DNA of 64,000 nucleotides from Ciborinia camelliae (Eukaryota; Ascomycota; Leotiomycetes; Helotiales; Sclerotiniaceae), in NCBI GenBank assembly GCA_025890175.1, contig JANPYM010000013.1, forward strand, positions 1,318,777 through 1,382,776, in the 5' to 3' direction. Positions 23,756-35,521 of the stretch are shown here, one piece after another (position 1 is the first letter of the stretch; each line of letters starts with the position of its first letter). The position numbers and the translations under genes were made by a program. The notes under the pieces are model-generated. The model was given only the letters and a program-made list of their open reading frames with translations. It did no database searches and was not told where the DNA came from.

Positions 23756-24849
23756 CTATGATTTAATAGCATCCTCGACCTTTCCCTTAACATCATGGCC
23801 CACCTCAGCTGCCTTGTCAGTGAGGGACTTCTTCTTTTCACTGCGTTGATGTAAAAGGATACGGGTTACTTGGACGACACCAACCATGCCGAGGAAGAAG
23901 TTGACGGTTGCGAGGCTTTTGGGTTGTTAGTTGAATGTGGGGACATTGGATATTACATTCGAATGAAATGGAGAGAAAGCAATGGGAAGGGGTGATGGGT
24001 GACGTAGGGAGTGAAACATACAGGATATTTCTTGGCTTAATGATTAAGCACCATCGAGTCCAGATGATACCGGTAGCAGTGAGAGCGGCGTTTTGGGTGA
24101 GAGAAAGCTTTTCGGCGGGACGAGCAAGATCAGAGATACCGGCTAAGACAAGTGCCCACTGGTTGATGAGTTAGTTATTGATCAGGCGGTAGAAAATAGT
24201 GGTTTGGGGAGGAGGAATTGGGTGGATGGGGATGGTTTTTTTCAGAGCTTGAAGATAGACCACCTCTCATAATAACGTGATAGGGCTGTACGGGAATTTG
24301 AGAATATATATACCTTCATGACAGGAGCCCTATATCAAAAAGTATTGTTAGCAGAAGTTCATCTCTAGCTGCCTTCCATGTGCTATCCAATGCCAATTCC
24401 TCCACATCTTACCCTCTCCTCTCCGCATTTCAATTCCCTTTCCCATCACAAAAGCTCCCCTCAGTCTTGCCCCCCCCAGTTTTCCTCCCCATCTCTCACC
24501 CCAACAAATCAATGTAACCCCCAGAAAGAAAAATGAAAACAAGCTCCCAAACCTACCAAAAATGCACAGTCTTCAACCCAATCGGACTATCCCACATCCT
24601 CTTAAACCAACCGACTTGCGCAGCTGTAGCAGCAGCAGCCTCCGTGCTCTGGAATCTCTTGGTCTGCTTTCCCGCAAAACGGGTGCGTGCAAATGCATTT
24701 CTAATCGTGGAGTATTGGCGCGCAGACGAGGGGTTAGAGGTGAAGAAGCGGGAGGCGGATGTGCTGGAGGTGGAGGATGCGGAAGAGGTGAGCTTGCCGA
24801 TGGAAGTAGGATTGAAGCGCAGGGCGCGGGTGAGAGTTGAGGGAGACAT
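23756..24849 (-). CDS. mpc2: Mitochondrial pyruvate carrier subunit (MPC2-type)
   Basis: Subunit of the inner-membrane carrier that brings pyruvate into mitochondria. Exons on the minus strand are 24849-24557, 24329-24314 (16 nt), 24158-24022 and 23915-23756, giving 201 aa. Residues 1 to about 70 are rich in Ser, Thr, Arg and Ala with no acidic residues to speak of, a good mitochondrial presequence. The MPC domain runs from about 78 to 175: WDSPIGLKTVHFWAPVMKWA, then LVLAGISDLARPAEKLS, QNAALTATGIIWTRWCLII and NFFLGMVGVVQVTRI. The 16-nt exon supplies APVMK, absolutely expected in this family. The C-terminal tail is charged. It shares a 600-base divergent promoter with the complex I B8 gene. 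Confidence 0.94.
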
Positions 24850-25449
24850 TTTGTTGTTATTTATTGTGCGTGGAAGTGAGGTGTGAAGTGGTTGTCAATA
24901 GGTAGATTGGTATTTGAGGTGGATGGAAACAACCGTTGCTACTCCGGGGTTAGTATTCGTATAAATTGATTTACTTATCAATATATTTACTTCACCCTTC
25001 TTCCCTGAGTAGGTATGTGAAAGATAAATTAGAAAATAGATAAACAGGAAAACTTACAATTCAATTCGTCAATTCAACCTTCAATTAAATAAACTAAACG
25101 TCCAGCTCTGGCTTGTCAAACTTTGTTGAATACTTTCGTTGTGCCTTGATATCGGAGTCCGTCGGGAGGGTGGCACGGGTGGCTTATGAAATTATTTTGA
25201 TCTTGCATAAAGAGATTGTGGCTGAGATTCCTCAATGTATAAAAGTATCATAAAGTGATAATAAATTGCTACGGAAGTCAAGATAGGCTTAAAACGCAAT
25301 ATCATTATCCGGATAGCTTCACTTAAGCTTGATGCGAGTCTACGAGCCATTGAACTTCCACCGTACGATACTACCGAGCAACGAGGATAAAGCAAGGGAA
25401 TCATAGAAGAGAGGTTGATTAGAAAAGGAAAGAAAGAAGATCTACCAAT
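24850..25449. promoter_or_regulatory. Divergent promoter mpc2 / complex I B8 subunit
   Basis: 600 bases between two outward-facing start codons, both for mitochondrial inner-membrane proteins. A reverse CCAAT (ATTGG at 24906-24910) lies about 57 bases upstream of the mpc2 ATG. No other factor site can be named with confidence. Shared regulation is inference from the layout. Confidence 0.5.
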
Positions 25450-26118
25450 ATGTCGACCAAATACGTATTCTCGCAGACCTTGAAGGAAGTCAGGTTTTTA
25501 TTTTGCCAGACGGGCGCACACAGTCATGCTACTAGGTATGATCTACCCTCCTCTCCCGCCAAGGGGCCTTTCTCCCCCAGGACTTCCTACCATATTCCCC
25601 TTGTCGTTCTTCAAAGTACAACGGTCAAAGTTCAAGCCTAACAAGCCCCAAGATCCTTCCTCGCAAGAACATACCCAACCATGAAGAAGCACAACCCACA
25701 TATCCCAATAATGTTGAGAGAGGCGGCCGGGACACAACCAAGGGTTTATGCAAGATATGAGTTTGGGAGGGAGGTTAGCGAAGATTTGGCTGGTAGGTGA
25801 TTTTTTTTGTTTTATGGGCTATGGCTTTATGGTTTTACTGTTGTTGAGTGTGGAGGGAGTTTGGGAGGAGGTGAAGATGGGGCGGGAAGACGGAATATAT
25901 TAAGCTGGAAGATCAGGGGGAGGGAAAGATTGATTTGGAGAAGTAGAGAGAGATGGACCATGGGTTAGGGATACAGATTGAGATTGAGACATTGGGGAGA
26001 TGTGAAAAGCAACGAGGAGACTGCAGTTGAGCCAGCACACAAATGCTAACACAAACCCACCATAGGATTATCGGATAAAGAGATCGAAGAAAAAGTTACA
26101 GGTTTAGTCAAACAATAA
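25450..26118 (+). CDS. NDUFA2: NADH:ubiquinone oxidoreductase B8 / NDUFA2-type subunit (10.5 kDa)
   Basis: Accessory subunit of respiratory complex I on the matrix arm. Exons 25450-25535, 25653-25792 and 26066-26118 give 92 aa, the normal length. The spliced protein reads MSTKYVFSQTLKEVRFLFCQ at the start, then TGAHSHATRSFLARTYPTMK, the conserved HNPHIPIMLREAAG and RVYARYEFGREV, and ends EEKVTGLVKQ. This is the thioredoxin-like L51/S25/B8 fold; one Cys (C19) is present. The exon 1/2 join (GCTACTAG + A) makes ATRSF. No single unspliced frame shows more than a third of it. It is divergent from mpc2, consistent with coordinated mitochondrial expression. Confidence 0.94.
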
Positions 26119-27183
26119 GCAAGCATGAGTTGCGGATAGGGAATCATCAAAGCGGCATAGAAAGTGTGGAAGCAAGGGGGTGTTGTACATATTCCGTGGA
26201 TGAGATGAAGATAGAGATTCTGGGGGAACTGCTACAATAAGCATCATGTTATGAACCCATGGGGATCAAGATATTTTTGAGGTGATTTTCTGGGGGAAGG
26301 CTATAGTGAGATGGCGATTGATGTTGGTGGGACATGGAAGAGAATGCAATGGATGGGGATATAAGTGTATCCCCATATGTATCATTTTCCACTCTGTAAG
26401 CTTCCATTTGGAGAGCTGATATCTATATGTTCCGCCTTGTCTCTCTCAACCTCGCATCAGTTTCCCTACCACTGGCAATATGAGGACTATCATCCATCTC
26501 CACCCCATCCTACAAGTATACTCCCCGTGAGCTCATTGTTGGGCGGGCCATATATCAATCCCAAATAACCTTTTTTATTCCTACCCCCAGCGAACTTTCT
26601 ATAGGTCTCGATAGCCTCTGAAAAATATCACACATCCAAAAGTGGGATTCTACATGGAAGATTAAGGCAAGAGTTCAGACAGGCCATTCTGAAATCTCCT
26701 TGGCGATCCGAAAACCCACCAATATGACACATGCGTAACAGCCTTTATATCTGATGTTCTGATGTTCCTCTTGATGCAAGATGGATGTACATACCGATAT
26801 CGCAGCCCGGGGGTTGCAAACTGATGCCAAGGAGGGCTTAAGGCATCTGATGCCATAGGTTTGGAGGCTTCGACTATTCGAGGGGAATGGTCTTTTGATG
26901 GCTTGAGGAATCAATTGAATGTTATCTCCGTCTCATGGCCGGACAACCTTGGGGGCTGGGACAAGAAAACATCACTGCAAAAAGAAAAACATCAAAGTAT
27001 TCTAAAACTTTAGAGTAGAGATCTATATTTTATTCCGCTCTATCCTGTTATCTATATAGCCATGAAGCCATCTAGAAATCTATAACCTATCGCTCAATAT
27101 CGCTCAATATCGCTCGCAAAATTCTATCGTATGTATTGGTATCGTATCAAGCAATGCTTTTCATCTCATCCCCATCAATCCAT
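26119..27183. other. Convergent spacer, B8 subunit / peroxiredoxin
   Basis: About 1.06 kb with only short unrelated ORFs. A direct repeat CGCTCAATAT lies near 27091-27115. Nothing else supported. Confidence 0.45.
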
Positions 27184-27822
27184 CTACAACTTGCTCAAAA
27201 CAGCCTCAGCGCCGGAAACGGTAACGAATTTTCCGTTAGGCTCAAGCTCTGCATACACAATCTTTCCATGATCGATGACTACGGCGTAACGACCGGTACG
27301 CTCGCCATCGACCCAGCCGAGGAGTTTAGAGAAGGCACAGTTGGCGTCGGAGAGGAAGAGCTGCAGGAGAAGGAAAAATCAGTAAGAGGTTTTGGGCGAG
27401 GCAGATATAGAGAGGAGGAGATTGGAGACATACGATATCCTCATTGTGAATGCTGTTGGCCTTTCCCCATGCGCTCATGACGTATGGATCATTGTAAGCA
27501 ATGGTAGCTACGACATCAACGCCCTTCTCGCGCAGAGCAGGGAGGTTGGCAATGTAGCCTGGCAAGTGCGATGCGCTGCAAGTGGGAGTGAATGCACCGG
27601 GGAGGGAAAAGATGACGACTTTCTTGTTGGCCCATTCTGTAGAGGTTTAGTCAGTGACAGGGAGAGTGGGCGGAGGAAGGTGAAATACTTACCCTCGGAT
27701 GCCTTGTAGATAATTGGGATACCGCAGGCCTTGATATCTTCGTTCTCGGGGGTAGGTGGGATCCATCCGAACTTAACACCCTCTGGGAGAGCATCTCCGA
27801 CCTTCAAGGTTGCTTCAGACAT
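27184..27822 (-). CDS. pmp20: Peroxisomal-type peroxiredoxin (Pmp20/Prx5 family)
   Basis: Thiol peroxidase reducing H2O2 and alkyl hydroperoxides. Exons on the minus strand are 27822-27693, 27636-27434 and 27360-27184, giving 169 aa, normal for the family. The catalytic motif is [16 protein letters not shown] with peroxidatic C63 and T60; [20 protein letters not shown] and [16 protein letters not shown] follow, as in Prx5/Asp f 3-type proteins. Other Cys are C33 and about C119, candidates for a resolving residue. The protein ends in SKL, a type 1 peroxisomal targeting signal, which is visible directly. The leader has a TG repeat (27844-27861), and a TATA-like TATATAAATA lies near 27940, about 115 bases upstream of the ATG. 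Confidence 0.95.
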
Positions 27823-28813
27823 TTTGATGTATGTGTTTGGTTTGTGTGTGTGTGTGTGTGAGATTACTTGAGAGAGAGAGAGATTGGAGATTGAGTTGCA
27901 GGATATGAGAATGGAAAGAGCAACAAGACCACCTCCCTCTAATATATAAATACTTCCTTCCCCCAACAACTCCTACCTGATCTCATACCGCACCCGTAGT
28001 CGGAGGAGCATTCGCTGTTCCACCCCACCACTAGCTCATTTCCCAGAATATTCACCCCACTACGAGCCTTCACTCCGAGCTATGATTCGCCCTTTCCCTC
28101 AGAAAGGTATCCATACTTTCCGTTTCTCATAGTAATTGGGAACTTTATTGCTGGGTTGTTGGGATAAAGATGTTCCTGAAACTAGACTCATGTTGATTTC
28201 AAAGGTGTAGGTGCATTACGTCAGCTTGCTTGCATAATCTTGAGGTTCTAGATTTTTGGGTATGTTCTGGGCATGCTGACAGGGTAGGTAGGTAGGTCCA
28301 CGGGTAACGGGTACCTATGATAAGGAATTTCAAGGTGTGATTACTGTACATTTGGAGTTGGAACTTGAGAGGTGCTGGGCTGCAACTTGACAAGTCATTT
28401 TTATATGTACTGCACAGTACTGTGAATACCTAGGTAGGAATTCAAGGGTTTTCCGTAAATCGCAATTGAGGGGGGGCTTTTTACGGGATTCGGAATTTGA
28501 TAATTAAGAATGGGGTATTAAGAATGGGGTTTTAGACTTCTTACTTTATTGAGGCTATTCACAAATGTGTGAGAAGCTGGAGGAGGAGTAGATAATCGGC
28601 CAACAGTTGGGCTGAAGGAAAATTATATAATTCGTGGTTGTCTGACGATACGTAATCAAGAGTGCATGCATCTACTCTACACTGCCTATACAAAGGAACT
28701 TCCCCAACCTCCCCAACTTCCCCTCATCAAATACATAAATTACCTGTATACTTGACAATCTCCAATCTTCAATCTAAGAGTAATTCTTTCATATCACAGT
28801 AACAACATTAACA
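27823..28813. promoter_or_regulatory. Divergent promoter region pmp20 / SnoaL-like gene
   Basis: About 990 bases between outward-facing starts. Contains (TG)n and (GA)n tracts next to pmp20, a TATA-like element, an AGGT run near 28285 and a G-run near 28469. No operator named. Confidence 0.45.
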
Positions 28814-29386
28814 ATGGCCACAACCATCAAACCACCCGTTCCGCCTTTCACCGAGGAGACTGCTCGTATCAAGGTCAAGGCTGCGCAGGATGTGTGGAAT
28901 ACGAAGTATATATCATTATTCCTTATTATTTAATAGGACAAGGTTATTGACCAAATATAGAAATCCGGAAGTGGTAAAGAATGCATACACCGAAGACTCC
29001 ATCTGGAGAAATCGCGATACATTCATCCGAGGCCACGATGAAATCGTTCAGTTTTTGAGCAAAAAATGGGCAAAAGAGAATGGATATAGATTGAGGAAAG
29101 AACTATTTGCATTTCGAGAGAATAAAGTACAGTTTCTGTCGATACCCGGAAGAGGGATATACTAATGAGATTCGAATAGATTGCAGTGCAATTCTGGTAT
29201 GAGTTCCATGATGAATCAGGTCAGTGGTGGAGATGTTATGGGCTTGAGGATTGGACTTTTGCCGAAGATGGGAGGATGAGGAAGAGACAGATGAGTGGGA
29301 ATGATGTTAAGATTGGGGATGATGAGAGATGGTTTAAGGAGGGGGTGGATGTTAATAAGGTTGAGATATCGGAAAAGCATTGGTGA
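28814..29386 (+). CDS. SnoaL/NTF2-like protein, DUF1348 family
   Basis: Exons 28814-28905, 28961-29126 and 29180-29386 give 154 aa. Family signature: NPEVVKNAYTEDSIWRNRD, then FIRGHDEIVQFLSKKW, ELFAFRENKIAVQFWYEFHD, QWWRCYGLEDWTFAEDGRMR and a tail ending EKHW. It folds as a cone-like alpha+beta barrel in the NTF2 superfamily. The biochemical role of DUF1348 is not established; a lyase or isomerase-like role is only a guess. The acceptor of the last exon is the AG of AATAG, before ATTGCAGTGCAA; the closer CAG would break the frame. No targeting signal. Confidence 0.88.
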
Positions 29387-30904
29387 GGTGATGATGTGGT
29401 TTTGAGGGAAAGGAGGGGGTGTTAATGATCTGAATTATTTTTGGAGAACTCTTCATGTCGGCGTGTTGAAAAGTTCTAATTCTTCGTCTTTTCTTGAGGC
29501 CGCTTTCGAATGTTTGCATGTTTAAATAAAATAGTAATCTCGGCGCAAAAGAATATATGTAGGTGTTGATTATGTAACTCAAAGGTAGGAATTTATGTCT
29601 CTCCACATTCAATGTCATGCATATCAAATGATCGACAATTAATACATAATCGATCTTTTCTCCACGATCTTTTTGTTTCCTGTCATTTATGATATATGAC
29701 CATGTTGGACGAGTGGACTTGCCGAATGGCTTGGAGCAAATGCCGATATCACATCTTCACCCTACACCCTGCACCCTACAACCCAAGTCTCATGGTTCGG
29801 AAGCTTCTCCTTGGTGCATCTCAGTACACCCCAACCTATGAATTCCATCAGTTCGTAGGTAAACATAATGAATTTTTAGCCCAAATGGTCGGCATATAAA
29901 CATATAAACTTTGTGGAGACCTAGTTCACTGTCGGGACATGCGGGCCACCATACTCGAAGTGGAATGGGCTTCCATCAAACTACCTGCTTGCGCAAGCTT
30001 CATTGCCTCAGCTCAACCCATTCACGTCGTTTACACGAGTGAAAGCATCCAGTTGCTATTTGATCAAAATTACAGTTAAAATCCATTTCTTGTGAGCTCT
30101 GCCGAATGGCACACTCTTGGCTAACATAATTTACATGTTATGGTTGAAGATCCGTCGCATAATGCCGCCTAATAAGCATATTGAAAAGCATTTTGAAGAT
30201 CTTTGTGCCTGGAAGAGAATTTTCACTTCGTGTAGAGAGACCTGCCTGCCATTCCCGTATCTGGAGAGTTCCCAAACGAGATCTTGTACATACTATCAAA
30301 AATTACAAGCGAATAGAGACTTAGAGCTCTGCCCGAGGCAAGAAGGTTTCACGTTCCATCTTTTCTTATCATTATGGGATATTACTTCTTCAACCATTCA
30401 AAAGATTATTATTAAGCTAATGCACTACTCAAAATTGCACCCCATGAACTCTAAAATGTTCTCCGGTGCTTAGGGTAAGAAGAAGATTGTTTCTGAATTT
30501 GGAATCTAATGCTTTTCCAGCAATCAACGTCAACTTTTATTTGTTACAATTGCAAAAGATTTCTTGGCCTAAGTGGGCCTCCAGTATTCTGATGTTAAAT
30601 AAAGTAATTCAAAAGAGATATAAGACTTCATCTTCTCCTTTCCACATTTCAAGCCCTGTTTATACACGGATATTGATGTGAGTTTAGCAATCGATTCGCA
30701 GATCGACGGCAACCACCAGTGTACCTTCCTTCCAAGCCTTCCGTGCCTTCACGTCTTATATCGTCGTCCCTCTTACCTTTATTTCCTACGATCCTTCTAG
30801 AAACCGCAAGATCTGTATATTTTTTTGTTTGATATTTGTTTCATGTTTCACATTTTCAACTACATAAGTTGGGTGCCTTTTTTGGCACTCTCCAACTTGC
30901 AATC
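29387..30904. other. Spacer, no supported gene
   Basis: About 1.5 kb. The frame at 30117-30473 (118 codons) starts at a plausible ATG but matches nothing known and lacks typical codon structure or splicing. The last few hundred bases are the leader of the RGS-protein gene. Confidence 0.45.
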
Positions 30905-32360
30905 ATGGCGGGTCTCATACCTCACCTACGAGAGGTTATCACAAACGTCAACTACCGTCGTCCTGATTATATTAACACACATTCAAATTCAGGAGATTCC
31001 TCAAGAGACTGCAGTATGGATCTAGCTCAGACGCACTCAAAAAGTTCTAGCAAAATTTCCCAAGGCATTCCGGATGCTCTTTCATTCGATAATATTATCA
31101 ATGGTGGAACTTGTCCTGTAATCTCATCTCCTATCTACACGCTGAAACTTTTCTCGGGCACTTCATACCTCATCACAATGCTAACATCCTCTTCTAGCCA
31201 ATGACTGTTAGGGAATTTATGAACTATCTCGAATACATTGAGCACGCCCCAGAAAATCTTCAGTTCTTCCTCTGGTTTCGAGATTATACACTTCGTTTCG
31301 AGAAATCAAAATCATCCAATCCTTTTTCAACTCCTCCCGCAACAGCTACTTCAGAACGCCAGGCTTTTGCCTCATCAGAATATAAAAATGATTCAGCAGT
31401 TCGCTTTTGCGATGGCGCTGAGGATGAGCGACCAGTAAATCTCAAATCTATCATGAATTCTCCACCTCAATGTATAGCCCCTTGGGAGACAGACTTTGAT
31501 AAAGACGGGAGTTCCTTAATGGAAGTTCCCTCGTCAGCACAAGATTCATATCGTGCGATTGCCGAGCAAACTTTTAATCGTGCCCGTGTTAAGTTTCCAG
31601 GTAACTTCTCTAATAGCTCAATTTTGCATCATGAATCAGGCTAACTCTATTTCCAGACATCCATCTACCACACCGTAATGAAATCGATCGAATCATTGCC
31701 ACATACATTGCAGATAATGGTGCTCGTCAGCTCAATCTCTCCTCACGCCAAAGAAGTGGTCTGCTTGAACGTCTTTCAACTACAACTCACCCCACGGCCT
31801 TCCAATCTATCGTTGAAACCGTCGAATATAGCTTGAGACACCAAGCACACCCCAATTTTATCCGCTGGAGCATTGGCAATGGCAATAAGCCACGTCAGAT
31901 ATTTGCCAAGGGCCTTGGTTTCATTCTTATAATTTTCGGTTTCTTGTACGCAATTCTTACAACCCTCAGTAACATGTCTCGAGGGTGGCGTGCATTTTCA
32001 GCAGTATTCTGGGTCTTGGGTATATCCACATTGTATGCAGCACTCAGGGGGATGTGCGTTGTACTACACGGTCTTCATCATAGGCATCTTCGACCTTGGG
32101 AGTTATGGGAGCATGAGGAATCTGCTGTGTACCTTGACGATAAATATAGCAGTGGGAAGGATGAAGAGTATCCGTGGGTCAAGAAATATGAGAAGAGATT
32201 CATTATTAGAAAGATCTTTGACCGAGAAGTCTGGGTACAGGAGCCAGCATTGAGACAGATACAGGATATTATTTTCCTGCAATCTTTGCTTACCGGGTTT
32301 GGTGTGGCTGTCACTTTAAACGTCATCTTCTGGGCTGTTCCAGAAGGTCACCTTTTCTGA
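30905..32360 (+). CDS. rax1: RGS-domain membrane protein, Rax1-like
   Basis: Likely regulator of G-protein signalling or polarity. Exons 30905-31117, 31198-31600 and 31657-32360 give 439 aa. After about 70 residues starting MAGLIPHLREVI, the RGS-like region begins with MTVREFMNYLEYIEHAPENL and FFLWFRDYTLRFE. A Ser/Pro-rich insert separates it from the second half (RAIAEQTFNRARVKFP, IATYIADNGARQLNLS, HPTAFQSIVETVEYSL), an arrangement known from fungal Rax1/RgsB-type proteins. Three hydrophobic segments follow at about 290-310, 318-340 and 415-433, giving a C-terminal membrane anchor. Yeast Rax1 marks bud sites; the role here is inferred from that family. All introns are short with canonical GTAAYY donors. 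Confidence 0.87.
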
Positions 32361-33406
32361 ACGGACGAGAGAGCAAGTGTGAGGCGAGTCACGGATTTCA
32401 ATCAAGCATGATAGTACATTGAGATGATTACATGAGAAGGTATTTAGATGTGAGATGACAGGGGAGCCTTTGAAGGTTATATGAAATTTGCTGGAGTTAC
32501 TCCGTTTGCTACCTTTATGTGGTAGGAGAAAAGGATGGAAGTTACTTAATAATTGCACTTTGCTGGACTTTGGCCATATAAATGAAATGAGAGCTTTATA
32601 TATCATGCCAATTATATTCAATATCGTCCCGACAGTCTCTGTGAACATTTAAATGCTGATAATTAGAAGTTGATTGTTGTATAAGGTGATCCCAAGACGT
32701 CAGACAAGTAGTGCCCATACTAGGTACTCGATGTTTGAACTCGATGTGGAAATTGATGCGGGCGTGCATCAAATCCTGTAAGAAAAATGAAGATTTGTAA
32801 AACGATTGGAAGATGAACTAGCCTTTCGGAGCCAGGCATGAAGATATCCAGGTTTTATTCCTCAAATGATGTACCTCCCGGTACAAAATCCAATTGGTCT
32901 GTCAGATAAATACCCGGTACCTCCTACTTTCCGCCGCTTTAAACCACAGTCACCATTTCAACTCCAAAACGCCCGTGTATTAGGAAATACCCGGCCCCAC
33001 CAAAAGCAGCACCAAAAGCAGCACCAAAAGCAGCACCAAAAGCAGCACCAAATCCCCCCAAAATCCTCCATCCTTGAACGTACGATACCGAACCCGACGA
33101 CATCTCCTGTTTGCCCCATCAAATGAACCATTTTCCTCGTTCAAAAGTGTTTAATTGGCCTTCACGAGTGTTCATTAACATTCACCAACTCCCGGACCCC
33201 CTCTCGCAATCTCTTCCGATTGTGTGAATTACGCCATTCCATTTCAATCCACCTCACTTCAACCAAGCATAGCGTGACTGACTGTCACCACGTAGAATAA
33301 GGCATAGACCGTTGCAACGGTCGTTGACGCATCTTTGGGAAAACGACTGTTTGGACGGTGGGCCGCGATTCGCTCTTGAGGCCTGTTCAATTGCATTTCA
33401 AAATAA
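32361..33406. other. Spacer and leader of Zn2Cys6 gene
   Basis: About 1 kb. Holds a 12-bp tandem array (32999-33052) and short ORFs. The region 33050-33406 is probably promoter/leader of the downstream regulator. Confidence 0.45.
32999..33052 (+). repeat. 12-bp tandem repeat, 4.5 units, upstream of Zn2Cys6 gene
   Basis: Four perfect copies of ACCAAAAGCAGC and a partial fifth. An ORF through it reads as repeated HQKQ, which I take as a by-product of the array, not a protein. Confidence 0.95.
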
Positions 33407-35521
33407 ATGCAGGACGGCATGGGTAGCATGGACTTGAACTCGGACGCCGATATGCAGCACCGTTTAGATGACCATTCTTTTAATAGAAATGAAAGAATCG
33501 ACGGATCTAATGGATCTGAAATCGGTTCGGGATCAATTTCTTTTTCTTCGGACTTGAATTCCGGATTTCATGATTCAAAGGGGAACGGCAATTTTCGAAT
33601 ACCCGGCCCGGATGTAAAGATCCCAAATCAGACGGTTTCCTCGCCGTCGTTCCTGAAATCGCAAGATAGCTTGAGTCCTGATGCAAACCAACCGGACGGG
33701 GATGGGGATAGGAATAGGGGTGATAATGATCAGAAGCTGGAACAGACGAAAGTTAAAGCCCCGAGGTTGTATCATAAGAAATCGAGGAATGGGTGTCAGA
33801 GATGTAAGGCGAGACGGGTTAAAGTATGTTACATTTTTATTGATTGGCCTTTTTAATGATTTTTTTACTCGTGTAGTTGTGTTTTTTTTTGAGATTTTAT
33901 TTCGGTACCATGCCAAGAAATTGTACATTTCGCTTGTACCTGAGTACTACCTACCACCCTAGCACTTGCTTCGATATATGTACGACCGAGGATTTAACGT
34001 TTTTGATGTCAGTTGATGTCTTGAAGGTATATTTGTTGATTTTTAAGGACATTTAGAGAAAGTTCTCGCTTAGAAACCTTTTGCTTGACAGTTATGGGCC
34101 TACCTTGGCATGCATGATGTATGTAACTGAGTCCATTCTATACCTGTCCATCTCAATATACAAGTGTGATCGTCTCTGAATCTTCAATATTTATCGCAAG
34201 CCATGTTAGACCTCAAAACTATTCTAACAGTGTATAGTGTGACGAGACAAGACCTATCTGTAACAATTGTATAAGACATAGGTTAGCATGTGTTTATTCC
34301 AAACCACCACCGCTCCCAACAGCATCGTCTCCTCAGACCATCAAAACCAATTCCAGTAATCCCTCCACACCAGAACGCATCGGCGTACATGCTCTGGTAG
34401 AAGACCTCAGTAGCACTTCGGTTTCGCCTCAAATGGACCTCTCAATACCACCAGTCCCAAACCACACTTTCAGCGATGAACTACCAGAAAGCAGTGCCCG
34501 TCGAATGCTGGAACTTCGGCTACTGCAAACCTATATAATTCATACCTCTCCTACTTTCCCCAGTTGTCATAATCCCGAAACCCTCAATCTCTGGTCTGTG
34601 GTTGTTCCCAAACTCGCCTTCACATCCCCCAATCTTCTTTACGCTATGTTTGCCATCGCCTCTCTACACCTTCACGTGCTCTCCCCAAACGATCTCGAGA
34701 TACAACGGGCACGTCAACTCTATCTCTCTTTAGCATTACGGCATCATCAAAAAAGAGTCGCTAGTTTAAATCCCAGCACCGCCGACGCAGTCATGTTCGC
34801 CTCAATTTTAATCCTCAACGACGCATTTTCCAGTCTACAAATTCGATGTTTGAAACCATACACGTTACCCATGCATTGGTTACAAATGGCTCGGGGGACA
34901 GCATCCGTATTTGCAGTCGCACTAGGCATGCTAAGACACGATCCCAACTCCAAAGCCATGGCCCTCCTAAGCACCAAACCGGCCCTCACCAAACCCGAAG
35001 AAAGACTCACCCGTCCGGAAATCCTCCCCCTCTTCAACGCAATCCTCACCTACCCATCCCCCCACAGCACCATCTCCCCACAAACCCACACCGCAGACGA
35101 ACGTCCCGACCCCTCCATCCCTCCTTCCCACCTCACAGCGTACATCCAAACGCTCTCCTACCTCTCCAGCATCCACGCGCACATCACGCAGCACGAACAC
35201 GCGATGGCGACGGCGCGCCGCTTCACGGCCTTTGGGCTCCAGGTCCCGACGCTCTTCATCGATCTCGTGGAAGCGCGACACCCGCGCGCCCTCATCATCT
35301 TTGCGTATTATTTTGCCTTGGCCACGTGTTTGGTTGAGGGTGGGGGCCCCCGGGATCGCATCACGCTGCGCATGAGGAATGGTGAGGATCTGGATGTGGG
35401 GAGGTCGTTTTGGTGGGTGGGCGGAATGGTGAGGAGGGAGATTCAGGGGATTGCGGGGATTTTACCACGTGGGTGGGAGACTTTGATGGGTTGGCCGAGG
35501 AGGGTTGCTGGGTTGGAGTAA
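33407..35521 (+). CDS. Zn(II)2Cys6 transcription factor
   Basis: Fungal binuclear zinc-cluster regulator, nuclear. Exons 33407-33823 and 34238-35521 give 566 aa. Cysteines C130, C133, C140, C147, C150 and C157 follow C-x2-C-x6-C-x6-C-x2-C-x6-C (CQRCKARRVK then CDETRPICNNCIRHRLAC). The intron cuts the cluster exactly between residue 139 and C140 and is 414 bases, far longer than others in this window. Residues 1-120 are Ser/Asp/Asn-rich. The C-terminal part (LELRLLQTYIIHTSPTF, LLYAMFAIASLHLH, YLSLALRHHQKRVASLN) matches the fungal-specific TF domain seen in UPC2/ECM22-like regulators; targets are unknown. The last third is strikingly GC-rich. Confidence 0.9.

Noticed and set aside
30117..30473. 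118-codon ORF between the DUF1348-like and RGS genes
   Set aside because: No recognisable motif, unspliced and with unremarkable composition.
32866..33126. ORF with HQKQ repeats
   Set aside because: Product of the 12-bp non-coding array, with no supporting sequence on either side.
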